This document shows, piece by piece, positions 1 through 5,350 of a DNA stretch of 7,985 bases. The DNA is from Rubrobacter sp. (lineage in GTDB: Bacteria > Actinomycetota > Rubrobacteria > Rubrobacterales > Rubrobacteraceae). The DNA lies in assembly GCA_016781775.1 (NCBI GenBank), contig JADDPR010000373.1, positions 1-7,985 of the forward strand, in the 5' to 3' direction. Below the pieces are notes generated by a model. The model was not told the origin of the DNA, made no database searches, and saw only the letters and a program-made list of their open reading frames with translations. The first letter of the stretch is position 1, and every line of letters starts with the position of its first letter. The position numbers were made by a program, and so were the translations under genes.

Positions 1-204
1 AACAAAGGTTACGGATGCTGTGGCGAGGAGGATCACCCGCGCCCAATCGTGCGGTAACGGGAACTCTTCGTCGTGGGCGTCAACCTCGCCCCAGTCGCCC
101 GAGAGGTGCCTCCTCAGCAGCTCCGTGGGGTCCGTGCCGGTGGCGGCCAGGAGCTCGAGGGCGCCGGGGGTGGCGCACACCACCCCCAGCTCGAAGCGGG
201 CCAT
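1..204 (-). CDS. Small plasmid/ICE-type hypothetical protein, 3' end beyond window
   Basis: Reads leftward from ATG at 204-202 and is open to the left edge, giving 68 visible codons. The N-terminal half contains ATPGALELL followed by RRHLSGDWGEVDAHD (about residues 11-42). From memory this matches a roughly 90-residue family common on plasmids and integrative elements, often named 'plasmid related protein' or, wrongly, 'type I restriction endonuclease subunit M'. Family members normally end in a segment like 'LLSAY...DG..IWVITEADR..T..LLP', which would lie outside the window. The visible ILATASVTFV could be its start. The ATG overlaps the TGA of the upstream SWIM gene by one base, so the two are probably translationally coupled and share a promoter. 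The biochemical function of the family is unknown to me, and no catalytic motif is visible. Family recognition is from memory. The gene itself is well supported by the overlap and the conserved block. Confidence 0.8.
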   Translation of the reverse strand, partial: MARFELGVVCATPGALELLAATGTDPTELLRRHLSGDWGEVDAHDEEFPLPHDWARVILLATASVTFV

Positions 205-656
205 CAGGAGATCCCGCCGTGGGCGACGATGCAGCCCTTGCAGAGCAGGTCGCCGGGGAACCAGCTCAACGAGCCGTCGTCCTCCCCGACCTCGACCAGG
301 TTGTGCCACCAGCGCCTCACCCCGCACGAGTCGCAGACCGCGCTACCCTTGGCGACGCGGGAGGCGGCCACGAGATGCGAGCAGTGCCCGTGCGAACCGA
401 AGCCGCGGCACTCGCAGCGGTTCCGGGCCGGGCGGGTACCGGTCCTGACCTCGTAGCGCCTACCGGGGTCTGAGCCGGAGGGGACGAGCCACTTCCCCCC
501 GCCCCGGTAGGAGTCGAGGATCAGGTCCTGGGCGACCGCGACGATGCCTAGGCCCCGAAGGACGTAGTCCGGCATCCCCGGTTGCTTCGGGCATGCTTGT
601 TGACCTTGCTTCGGGGCGCGCTCGGGCGCGAGTCGCGTTACTCTTTGTTCGTCCAC
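204..656 (-). CDS. SWIM zinc-finger protein with second CxxC...CxxC zinc site
   Basis: 150 residues, starting at GTG (656-654). An AGGAGG Shine-Dalgarno (complement of 663-668) lies six bases upstream and decides the start. Residues 81-94 form a SWIM zinc finger, C81-x-C83-x8-C92-x-H94, preceded by the usual aromatic/basic strand (YEVRTGTR, 68-74). A second probable zinc site follows, C108-x2-C111 and C139-x2-C142, so eight metal ligands fall in the C-terminal half. The first 30 residues are basic and probably disordered. SWIM fingers in known families bind DNA or mediate protein contacts. This protein has no attached helicase or MuDR domain and the family is not known to me. It is first in a two-gene leftward unit, transcribed from the minus-strand promoter at 733-762, with a leader of about 70 nt. 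The role could be regulatory or part of the mobile element's accessory set; that is inference. Confidence 0.85.
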   Translation of the reverse strand: MDEQRVTRLAPERAPKQGQQACPKQPGMPDYVLRGLGIVAVAQDLILDSYRGGGKWLVPSGSDPGRRYEVRTGTRPARNRCECRGFGSHGHCSHLVAASRVAKGSAVCDSCGVRRWWHNLVEVGEDDGSLSWFPGDLLCKGCIVAHGGIS

Positions 657-695
657 GGGGGTCCTCCTGTGGGCCGTGCCTCCGGGGAGCTTGGA

Positions 696-716
696 CCCTC
701 CCGCGGGGGCTTTTTT
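696..716 (+). terminator. Terminator-like hairpin with T6 tract upstream of the divergent promoters
   Basis: CCCTC (696-700), CCGC loop, GGGGG (705-709) forms a short stem with one G-U pair, followed by C and six T (711-716). It points rightward and ends just before the plus-strand -35 box at 722. No rightward gene precedes it in the window, so its likely use is to insulate the regulator promoter from read-through. On the minus strand the same bases lie early in the SWIM gene leader, where the A tract precedes the hairpin and no terminator is expected. Confidence 0.35.
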
Positions 717-721
717 CGTTC

Positions 722-750
722 TTGACGCCCTTATTATAACCTCCTATAAT
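722..750 (+). promoter_or_regulatory. Sigma-70-type promoter of the HTH regulator/replication operon
   Basis: TTGACG (722-727), exactly 17 bp, then TATAAT (745-750). The predicted transcript starts near 757. It therefore excludes the upstream in-frame GTG (753) and the ATG at 756 as starts of the next gene. The match is five of six bases at -35 and six of six at -10, striking in such GC-rich DNA. The promoter overlaps the minus-strand promoter almost completely. Confidence 0.85.
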
Positions 751-753
751 AGG
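732..753. promoter_or_regulatory. Candidate operator: inverted TATTATA/TATAATA and CCTAT-A-ATAGG dyad
   Basis: TATTATA (732-738), six bases, TATAATA (745-751) is a perfect 7-bp inverted repeat. A second perfect dyad, CCTAT-A-ATAGG, occupies 743-753. Outer TTGAC (722-726) and GTCAA (758-762) extend the rough symmetry about 742. Part of this symmetry follows from having two consensus promoters back to back, so it need not be a protein site. The adjacent HTH protein is the natural candidate ligand. Confidence 0.4.
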
Positions 754-762
754 TGATGTCAA
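733..762 (-). promoter_or_regulatory. Sigma-70-type promoter of the SWIM gene, overlapping the plus-strand promoter
   Basis: On the minus strand, TTGACA (complement of 757-762), 18 bp, then TATAAT (complement of 733-738). Both boxes are perfect consensus. The predicted start is near 726, leaving a leader of about 70 nt before the GTG at 656. The -10 box of each direction lies within the spacer of the other, so two polymerases cannot occupy both at once. Confidence 0.85.
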
Positions 763-794
763 CTGTTGTTAAGTCCTGTGAGGAGATGCGCGGC

Positions 795-1412
795 ATGGAT
801 GATGAGCGGTTAATCACGCTCGACGAGGTGGCCGAGCGGATGCGGGTGAGCGTTCCTACGGTGCGCCGCTGGATCAAGGCCGGGAAGCTAACGGCCACGA
901 AGCCAGGGGGCGTCTACCGGGTGCGCGGCCGCGCCTTCGAGGAGTTCGTGGAGAAGCACACGGGAAAAGCACAAGCGCCGCCCTCGCTGGCTGAGGCCTC
1001 CGAGGGGCGGCGCACCCTCGCCAGGAGGCGGCTTCTGGCCCCGCTGCACCCGTTCGCCACGCAAGTCGAGGCTCGGACGGAGTTCTGGCAGAAGTTGGCC
1101 GAGAGCGGAAAGGTGAGCCTCGACAGACTCGAGGACGCCACTCAGGAGCTGGGCTTCACGGCCCAAGGCTTCAAGGCGCTGGTGGACGCGGCCATCGACG
1201 AGGGCTGGGACGCGGCGGAGTTGAGTCTGCTGGTGCGCGTCTACGAGAGCGTCGCCGGTCCCTACCGAGAAGCATGGGGCTCGCTTATGGAGGCGTGGGT
1301 CGCGAGTGCCGCCGACACGCAAGGCTCGAGAAGGCTGCGGCTCGTCGCCGACGCCGACGAGGCCATGCGAGTAGTTGAGGAAGCCGGAGAAGCCGTGAGA
1401 ACGGCTGCATAA
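795..1412 (+). CDS. Excisionase/MerR-like helix-turn-helix regulator
   Basis: 205 residues from the ATG at 795. A GTGAGGAG Shine-Dalgarno (AGGAG at 781-785) stands nine bases upstream. The frame is open further upstream to a GTG at 753, but the predicted transcript begins near 757, so 795 is preferred; ATG 786 is a weaker alternative. Residues 5-55 form an HTH_17-type domain: LITLDEVAERMRVS, the recognition helix VPTVRRWIKAGKL, then a short wing with YRVRGRAFEEFV. The remaining ~145 residues are mostly charged helix with no domain I recognise. Excisionase-family HTH proteins act as DNA-bending recombination factors or as small regulators. No integrase is visible, so a regulator is more likely. 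Being first in the rightward operon and next to overlapping divergent promoters suggests autoregulation and control of the SWIM unit (inference). Confidence 0.9.
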   Translation: MDDERLITLDEVAERMRVSVPTVRRWIKAGKLTATKPGGVYRVRGRAFEEFVEKHTGKAQAPPSLAEASEGRRTLARRRLLAPLHPFATQVEARTEFWQKLAESGKVSLDRLEDATQELGFTAQGFKALVDAAIDEGWDAAELSLLVRVYESVAGPYREAWGSLMEAWVASAADTQGSRRLRLVADADEAMRVVEEAGEAVRTAA

Positions 1413-1418
1413 GAGGCG

Positions 1419-1493
1419 ATGAAGAAGAAGGCGGGGCCATCCTCGTGGCAGAGAAACTGGCCCCAGCCGCCCTACCGAAAGGATAACGCATGA
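1419..1493 (+). CDS. Possible 24-residue mini-ORF coupled to the primase-helicase gene
   Basis: ATG at 1419, TGA at 1491-1493. It begins MKKKAGPSSW and ends YRKDNA. Its stop overlaps the ATG of the primase-helicase as ATGA, the same coupling geometry as the genes further downstream. A purine stretch AAGAGG ends only two bases before the ATG, which is too close for a good ribosome binding site. The peptide is basic and rich in W and P. It may be a leader peptide that delivers ribosomes to the next start, or a chance ORF. It contains an inverted repeat, GGGGCCA (1433-1439) and TGGCCCC (1458-1464), that could fold the intergenic RNA. Confidence 0.3.
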   Translation: MKKKAGPSSWQRNWPQPPYRKDNA

Positions 1494-4321
1494 CGGATAC
1501 GAAGGCACCCCCCGACAGCGGCGGAGGCGCGCTGGACCGGGTTCTCGACCGGCTCCAGAACGTCCAGCAGGTGAACGGAAGGTTCAAGGCCTCCTGCCCG
1601 GTGCCGGGACACGGCCAGGGCCGGGGCGACCTGAAACCGAGCCTCAGCGTCAGCCAGGGTGATGTGCGCGTCCTGCTGACGTGCCGAGTCGGATGCAAGG
1701 AGGAGCAGGTCCTCGACGCGATGGGACTGTCGAAGGGCGACCTCTTCGACCAGCCCGCTAGCGCGAACAGCCACAAGACGAACGGCCACCGGAAGATAGT
1801 CGAGACCTGCGACTACACGGACGAGGTCGGGAGGCTCCTGTTTCAGTCCGTTCGCTACGAGCCGAAGGGGTTCTCCCAGCGCAAGCCCGACGGGAGCGGA
1901 GGGTGGATAACCCAAGGCGTCTTCAAGAACGGCACCCGCCCCGTCCTGTACCGGCTCCCGAAGGTGCTTGCGGCCGTGCGCGAGGGACGTCCCGTGTGGG
2001 TGGTCGAGGGCGAGAAGGACGTCCACCGGCTGGAGGAGGAAGGGCTCACGGCCACGACGAACCCGATGGGCGCCGAGAAGTGGCGCGATCACCTCTCGGA
2101 GGCGCTGGTCGGCGCCGACGTGCGGATCCTCCTGGACAACGACGGGCCCGGACGCAGGCACGCCCGCAAGGTGGCGAAGAGTCTCCACGGGAAAGCCGCG
2201 AGCGTGAAGATCGTCGAGCTGCCCGGCATCCCGGAGGGCGGTGGCGACGTCTCCGACTGGTTCGACTCCGGTGGGACCGTCGAGGAGCTGGAGGAGCTGG
2301 CCACACAGGCCTTCGAGTGGGAGCCGCCGGAGCCCGAGCCGGAGAGCCGGAACGGCAAGGCCGGGGCGGCCAAGCGCAACCAGGCGGACCGGTTGATTGA
2401 CTACGCACGGGAGACGGGGGCGGAGCTCTTCCTGGACCAGTTCAACACGCCCCACGCGCTGGTAGACGGGGAGGCGGTCCCCCTCAACAGCCGCTCCTAC
2501 AACTGGCTGCGCAACTTGATGTGGGCGAAGGAGAACGCGTCCGTCGGCGGAGATCCGCTCAAGACCGCTTCGGGGACGCTGGCGGCTTTCGCGGCCAACG
2601 AGGGGCGGACACGGACGCTGCACACCCGAGCCGCCTACCACGAGGGGGCGGTCTACTATCAGCTCGGGAAGGGACGCGTCTGGAGGATCGACCGCGAGGG
2701 CTATCGCAGGGACGACGCCCCTCCGGTGGTCTTTCGCAGCATCAACAATCTCAAGGAGCTTCCCGACCCCGAAGCGGGAGGGACCCTCGACGAGGTCTGC
2801 TCCCTCATCAACATCAAGTCCGGCCTGGGGCGCAGGCTGTGGTTGGCGCACACGGTGCTCACGCTGTTGGAGCACATCCCGCGCCCGATCGAAGAGGCCA
2901 CGGGTGGGGCCGGCGCGGGGAAGTCCACGTTCTCGCGCTATAAGAAGCGACTCCTCGACCCCACCGCCCCCGAGAGCATCCGCCTCGACAAGCGCGACTT
3001 TCTTCAGAAGGCGGATCACACGTTCATCATCCTCCTCGACAACCTCAACTCCCTGCCTGAGTGGGCCGAGGACACCCTCTGCCGACTCGTGACGGGGGAG
3101 GGCGACTCCAAGCGCGTCCTGTACTCCGATGACGATGACTACATCTTCGAGATGAAGCGGGCGATCCTTCTGAACGGCATCAATCAGCCCGCCGACCGCT
3201 CCGACGTCCGCGACCGCACGCTGCCCGTCGAGCTGCGGCGCATCCCCGACGATCGGCGACGGAGCGAAGAGGAGCTGTGGGAGGAGTTCCGGGAGAAGCA
3301 TCCCCGGATGCTCGGGGCAATCCTCGACACCCTCTCCCGCGCGATCCGCGCCAGGGAGGGGCTGACGCTCCCCCGGCGCCCCCGGTTGGCCGACTGGGGG
3401 GAGTACGCCGCCGCCGTATACGAGTGCGAGGGCTGGGCCGAGGGCGACAAGCGGGGAGCGGAGTTGTTCCTGGACGATTGGGACAAGGTCGTCCTCATGC
3501 AGGACCGGGGGACCGTCGAGGGCTCCCTCCTCGCCCAGGCCATCGTCGCGCTCATGAAGACCCGCGAGGAGTACAAGGGGTTCGCCTCCGACCTGTATCA
3601 GGACCTCCGCCCCATCGCCGAGGACGACCTCCACGTCAACACCGAGCGCGACAAGGACTGGCCCACGAACGCCGTGTGGCTGGCGCGCCAGCTCCGGGAG
3701 ATCGAGCCGACGCTGAACAGCTCCTTCGGGATAGAGGTCCAGCGCAAGAACCACAAACGGGGCTCCTTCCTCATCATCACGAAGAGGGGCGACGGCGGGG
3801 ACGATCCCGGTAACGGAGGGGGTGGAGGTAAGGAGCCGTTTACCTCCACCCTTACCTCCACCTTACCTCCACCCCACAATCCCGATACCTATGGGAAGGG
3901 TGGAGGTAAAGCAAGTAGTGGAGGTAAAACGGGGTATTCCTATCCCTCCCATCCTCGAACTGATGAAAGAGAAGGGGATATAAGGGAAAGAGAAGGGGAT
4001 ATAAAGGGGAGTGGGGTAAATAGCTCCAGATTTACCTCCACTACCACCACCCCCACCCCCACTCCCGGTGTCGGGAGGGATGGCAACGAGAACGGCACGC
4101 GGGAGGGGCCGGTCCCCCCGAGCCCCTCGTCGCCCCTCGAGGAGTTCTTCTCCAACCCGCCCGACTGGCTCGCCACGCAGCTCGACAAGTGCCGCGAGCA
4201 GGAACGGTTCGTCAAGCCCACGTGCGCCACGGCCGCCGGGGAGGTCTGGGGAACGGTCACCCGTTGGGCGGAGGTCGAGCCGGTCCTGAGACGCCACCTA
4301 TCGAAAGGGGGGCGTCCGTGA
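1490..4321 (+). CDS. Primase-helicase (CHC2-like zinc finger, TOPRIM, Walker ATPase), probable replication initiator
   Basis: 943 residues from ATG 1490, with AAAGGA (1478-1483) six bases upstream. Domains in order: a CHC2-like zinc finger with C36, H41, C65 and C69, including the primase-type 'PSLS' and 'LTC..GC' segments; a TOPRIM domain with VVEGEKD (E173) and LLDNDGPG (D216, D218); a region without clear motifs (~250-440); a P-loop ATPase with GGAGAGKST (K478), Walker B FIILLD (D517), sensor-like LLNG (N562) and DVRDRT with candidate arginine finger R576; a probable winged-helix region (~660-766); a low-complexity Gly/Thr/Pro linker (~770-880); and a small C-terminal domain from SPLEEFF (881) onward. 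This is the layout of bifunctional primase-helicases of phage, satellite and ICE replication modules (P4 alpha-like in concept). It would prime and unwind the element's DNA. The linker DNA carries an iteron-like array, so the protein may act on an origin inside its own gene. Domain calls are firm; binding to the repeats is inference. Confidence 0.93.
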   Translation: MTDTKAPPDSGGGALDRVLDRLQNVQQVNGRFKASCPVPGHGQGRGDLKPSLSVSQGDVRVLLTCRVGCKEEQVLDAMGLSKGDLFDQPASANSHKTNGHRKIVETCDYTDEVGRLLFQSVRYEPKGFSQRKPDGSGGWITQGVFKNGTRPVLYRLPKVLAAVREGRPVWVVEGEKDVHRLEEEGLTATTNPMGAEKWRDHLSEALVGADVRILLDNDGPGRRHARKVAKSLHGKAASVKIVELPGIPEGGGDVSDWFDSGGTVEELEELATQAFEWEPPEPEPESRNGKAGAAKRNQADRLIDYARETGAELFLDQFNTPHALVDGEAVPLNSRSYNWLRNLMWAKENASVGGDPLKTASGTLAAFAANEGRTRTLHTRAAYHEGAVYYQLGKGRVWRIDREGYRRDDAPPVVFRSINNLKELPDPEAGGTLDEVCSLINIKSGLGRRLWLAHTVLTLLEHIPRPIEEATGGAGAGKSTFSRYKKRLLDPTAPESIRLDKRDFLQKADHTFIILLDNLNSLPEWAEDTLCRLVTGEGDSKRVLYSDDDDYIFEMKRAILLNGINQPADRSDVRDRTLPVELRRIPDDRRRSEEELWEEFREKHPRMLGAILDTLSRAIRAREGLTLPRRPRLADWGEYAAAVYECEGWAEGDKRGAELFLDDWDKVVLMQDRGTVEGSLLAQAIVALMKTREEYKGFASDLYQDLRPIAEDDLHVNTERDKDWPTNAVWLARQLREIEPTLNSSFGIEVQRKNHKRGSFLIITKRGDGGDDPGNGGGGGKEPFTSTLTSTLPPPHNPDTYGKGGGKASSGGKTGYSYPSHPRTDEREGDIREREGDIKGSGVNSSRFTSTTTTPTPTPGVGRDGNENGTREGPVPPSPSSPLEEFFSNPPDWLATQLDKCREQERFVKPTCATAAGEVWGTVTRWAEVEPVLRRHLSKGGRP
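3822..4041. repeat. Iteron-like array: seven exact copies of TTACCTCCAC in both orientations
   Basis: Forward copies (TTACCTCCAC) lie at 3840-3849, 3852-3861, 3863-3872 and 4032-4041. Reverse copies (GTGGAGGTAA) lie at 3822-3831, 3900-3909 and 3918-3927. A degenerate copy, GTGGGGTAAA, lies at 4011-4020. Two inverted pairs extend to 12 bp: 3820-3831 with 3840-3851, and 3863-3874 with 3898-3909. The motif is translated as FTST or TSLT-type residues, as LPPP, or as GGGK/SGGK, depending on frame and strand. Conservation is therefore at the DNA level, not the protein level. All copies fall in the disordered linker of the primase-helicase, where protein constraint is weak. Confidence 0.9.
3965..4004. 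repeat. Two 19-bp direct repeats with 21-bp period in a C-free purine tract
   Basis: GAAAGAGAAGGGGATATAA occurs at 3965-3983 and again at 3986-4004, identical in all 19 bases. It encodes the repeated peptide REGDI. The surrounding 3961-4023 has no C on the plus strand, and 3961-4020 is about 57% A+T. It lies between iteron copies, as an unwinding element would. Confidence 0.9.
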
Positions 4322-4515
4322 GTCCTCGCACGGTCACGCAGCCGCCGGACCTTCAGGAGCTGGACGTCCGGCGCTTCCGGTGCCAGCTGGATGATGACGG
4401 CGAGGCGCAAAGGGACGAGCTCCACGCCAAGCGGGGCCGTCGCCTCCCCGACCCCAAGGTCCGTTCCCGACGTCGGGAACGCGGGGCACGGGATCCCGCC
4501 GGGGCCGGGTTGTGA
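4318..4515 (+). CDS. Hypothetical 65-residue basic protein linking the replication operon
   Basis: GTG start at 4318 overlaps the primase-helicase stop as GTGA. Its own TGA (4513-4515) overlaps the next GTG (4512) in the same way. Coupled starts at both ends are the main support for this gene. There is no strong separate ribosome binding site. The first 35 residues (…LQELDVRRFRCQLDDDGEAQ) look foldable, while the rest is arginine-rich and probably flexible. No known domain is recognised. The last third of the coding DNA contains a perfect 20-bp palindrome centred between 4471 and 4472. Its place between two replication-linked genes suggests an accessory role in the same process, but no function can be assigned. 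Confidence 0.65.
   Translation: MSPRTVTQPPDLQELDVRRFRCQLDDDGEAQRDELHAKRGRRLPDPKVRSRRRERGARDPAGAGL
4462..4481. repeat. Perfect 20-bp palindrome
   Basis: CGTTCCCGAC followed directly by its reverse complement, with no spacer. It lies in the 65-residue gene about 30 bp before the next start codon. It could be a dimeric protein site, a recombination crossover site, or an RNA hairpin that affects the coupled start of the following gene. Under equal base use, a perfect 20-bp palindrome is expected in less than 1% of windows this size; the chance is higher at this base composition. Confidence 0.9.
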
Positions 4516-5294
4516 GCAAGGGACACGGGACGCGGATGCGGGCGGTCGTTGATCGTCTCTCGGTCGACGAGGAGGCGCGCCGGATCGGCCTCCCCCTGTC
4601 CGCCCTGCGCCCGGTCCTCGGCCCGGACAAAGCCAACGCCAGGCGTACGGTCCGCAGCCTCCTCCGGCGCGGCGACGCGGATTGGATCGTGGACGAGGCT
4701 GGTACCCGCCGCCTCAAGTTGAACTGGCTGGTCTGCGTCTCGGCCCTGATCAAGCGCGAGGGATGGGGCGACGACGATCCGTTCGAAGCAGCGCGCGAGC
4801 ACCGGCGCCAGGTGGAGGCGGCGCTCGCAGACATCCTGGCGGAGGAACAGGAGAAGCGCCGTGCCCTTTCAGCTCGGGAATCTTTGTGGGAGGAGCCCGT
4901 GCGTCCCCCCTCGCGCCGCCCCCCGGGCCCGAACCAGACCAGGATCATCGCCGTCCTGGTCCGCTACGCCGATGACCCCCAGATGGGCCTGCCCGTGGCC
5001 GCGGTGCGAAGGATCGCCCGCGAAGGGTCCCCGGGAGACAAGGCCAACGTCCTGCGCGCCATCCGCTCCCTCGTCCGCTCCGGGACCCTCCAGCTGACCA
5101 GGGACGCGCAGCGCCTGCGCCTCGCCACCTGGGAGAGCGCGTGGTGGCGGTGGCGGGCGACTCCGTACACGCTGGATCCACCGCTGGCCGACGAGAAGGC
5201 CGAAGCCGTGCTTGAGGCTTTCGGGGAGCCCGGAGGGGTGTCGCGTAAAGGGGGCTCCCCATGGTTAGCGGAGAGATTTCCCGAGCCGGGTTAA
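4512..5294 (+). CDS. Protein with two tandem winged-helix-like repeats, replication operon
   Basis: 260 residues from GTG 4512, overlapping the previous stop by four bases. ATG 4536 is a possible internal start. There are two copies of one unit, residues ~26-72 and ~159-207. Each opens with GLP, carries a central DKAN, then R-x-(V/I)-RSL-(L/V)-R-x-G, and closes with R-x-L-(K/R)-L-x-x-W or similar. Predicted helices followed by a basic strand hairpin suit a winged helix such as MarR-like or replication-initiator domains. The stretch between copies (~90-130) is a charged helix, possibly coiled coil, followed by a Pro-rich linker. The C-terminal tail is Gly/Pro-rich. I recognise no named family. 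A DNA-binding partner of the primase-helicase, with two domains that could grip paired sites, is a reasonable inference from the operon. The internal duplication is seen directly. Confidence 0.8.
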   Translation: MSKGHGTRMRAVVDRLSVDEEARRIGLPLSALRPVLGPDKANARRTVRSLLRRGDADWIVDEAGTRRLKLNWLVCVSALIKREGWGDDDPFEAAREHRRQVEAALADILAEEQEKRRALSARESLWEEPVRPPSRRPPGPNQTRIIAVLVRYADDPQMGLPVAAVRRIAREGSPGDKANVLRAIRSLVRSGTLQLTRDAQRLRLATWESAWWRWRATPYTLDPPLADEKAEAVLEAFGEPGGVSRKGGSPWLAERFPEPG

Positions 5295-5306
5295 GTGACC
5301 CCGCGC

Positions 5307-5350
5307 CGGGCTACCCGCCGGATTACCGAAATCGGGCGGGCTACCCGCCG
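5307..5350. repeat. Two 14-bp direct repeats with dyad symmetry between convergent genes
   Basis: CGGGCTACCCGCCG occurs at 5307-5320 and 5337-5350, a 30-bp period. The second copy forms a perfect GGCGGG-CTA-CCCGCC hairpin (5335-5349). The first forms CGGG-CTA-CCCG. CCCGCC at 5314-5319 can instead pair with GGCGGG at 5335-5340. The second copy includes the stop codon of the leftward HTH gene (5341-5343). There is no T tract, so if this ends transcription it is not a classical intrinsic terminator. Confidence 0.75.

Larger units (their letters stand above)
3818..4066. other. Candidate replication origin inside the primase-helicase gene
   Basis: This region combines the repeated TTACCTCCAC sites, an A+T-richer purine-only stretch with a tandem repeat (3961-4023), and an abrupt change to a G-free pyrimidine-rich stretch (4030-4066). 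The layout resembles the lambda O gene, where iterons and an A+T-rich region lie within the initiator coding sequence between two domains. The sequence elements are visible; origin function is inferred. Alternatives are primase-helicase or regulator binding sites with a copy-control role, or a recombination/packaging site. Confidence 0.4.

Noticed and set aside
15..473. Plus-strand frames at the left edge
   Set aside because: Opposite to the SWIM and ATPGALE-type genes, which carry conserved zinc ligands and coupled starts; Arg/Pro-rich shadows.
460..762. Minus-strand frame across the divergent promoter region
   Set aside because: Its start would lie upstream of the minus-strand transcription start near 726, and it overlaps the well-supported SWIM gene in another frame.
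753..794. N-terminal extension of the HTH regulator to GTG 753
   Set aside because: The predicted transcript begins near 757, and a good ribosome site serves ATG 795.
1433..1464. Intrinsic terminator after the HTH regulator
   Set aside because: A 7-bp stem with an 18-base loop and no T tract; the downstream gene is coupled, so read-through is expected.
888..1508. 206-codon minus-strand frame
   Set aside because: Shadow of the HTH regulator; Leu/Arg/Gly-rich with no domain and no ribosome site of note.
1472..3754. 760-codon open frame on the minus strand
   Set aside because: Lies wholly opposite the primase-helicase, which has clear zinc, TOPRIM and Walker motifs. Long antisense frames are common in GC-rich coding DNA, and this one has no recognisable domain.
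3965..4004. CRISPR array
   Set aside because: Only two tandem units with a 2-base gap, no spacers and no cas genes.
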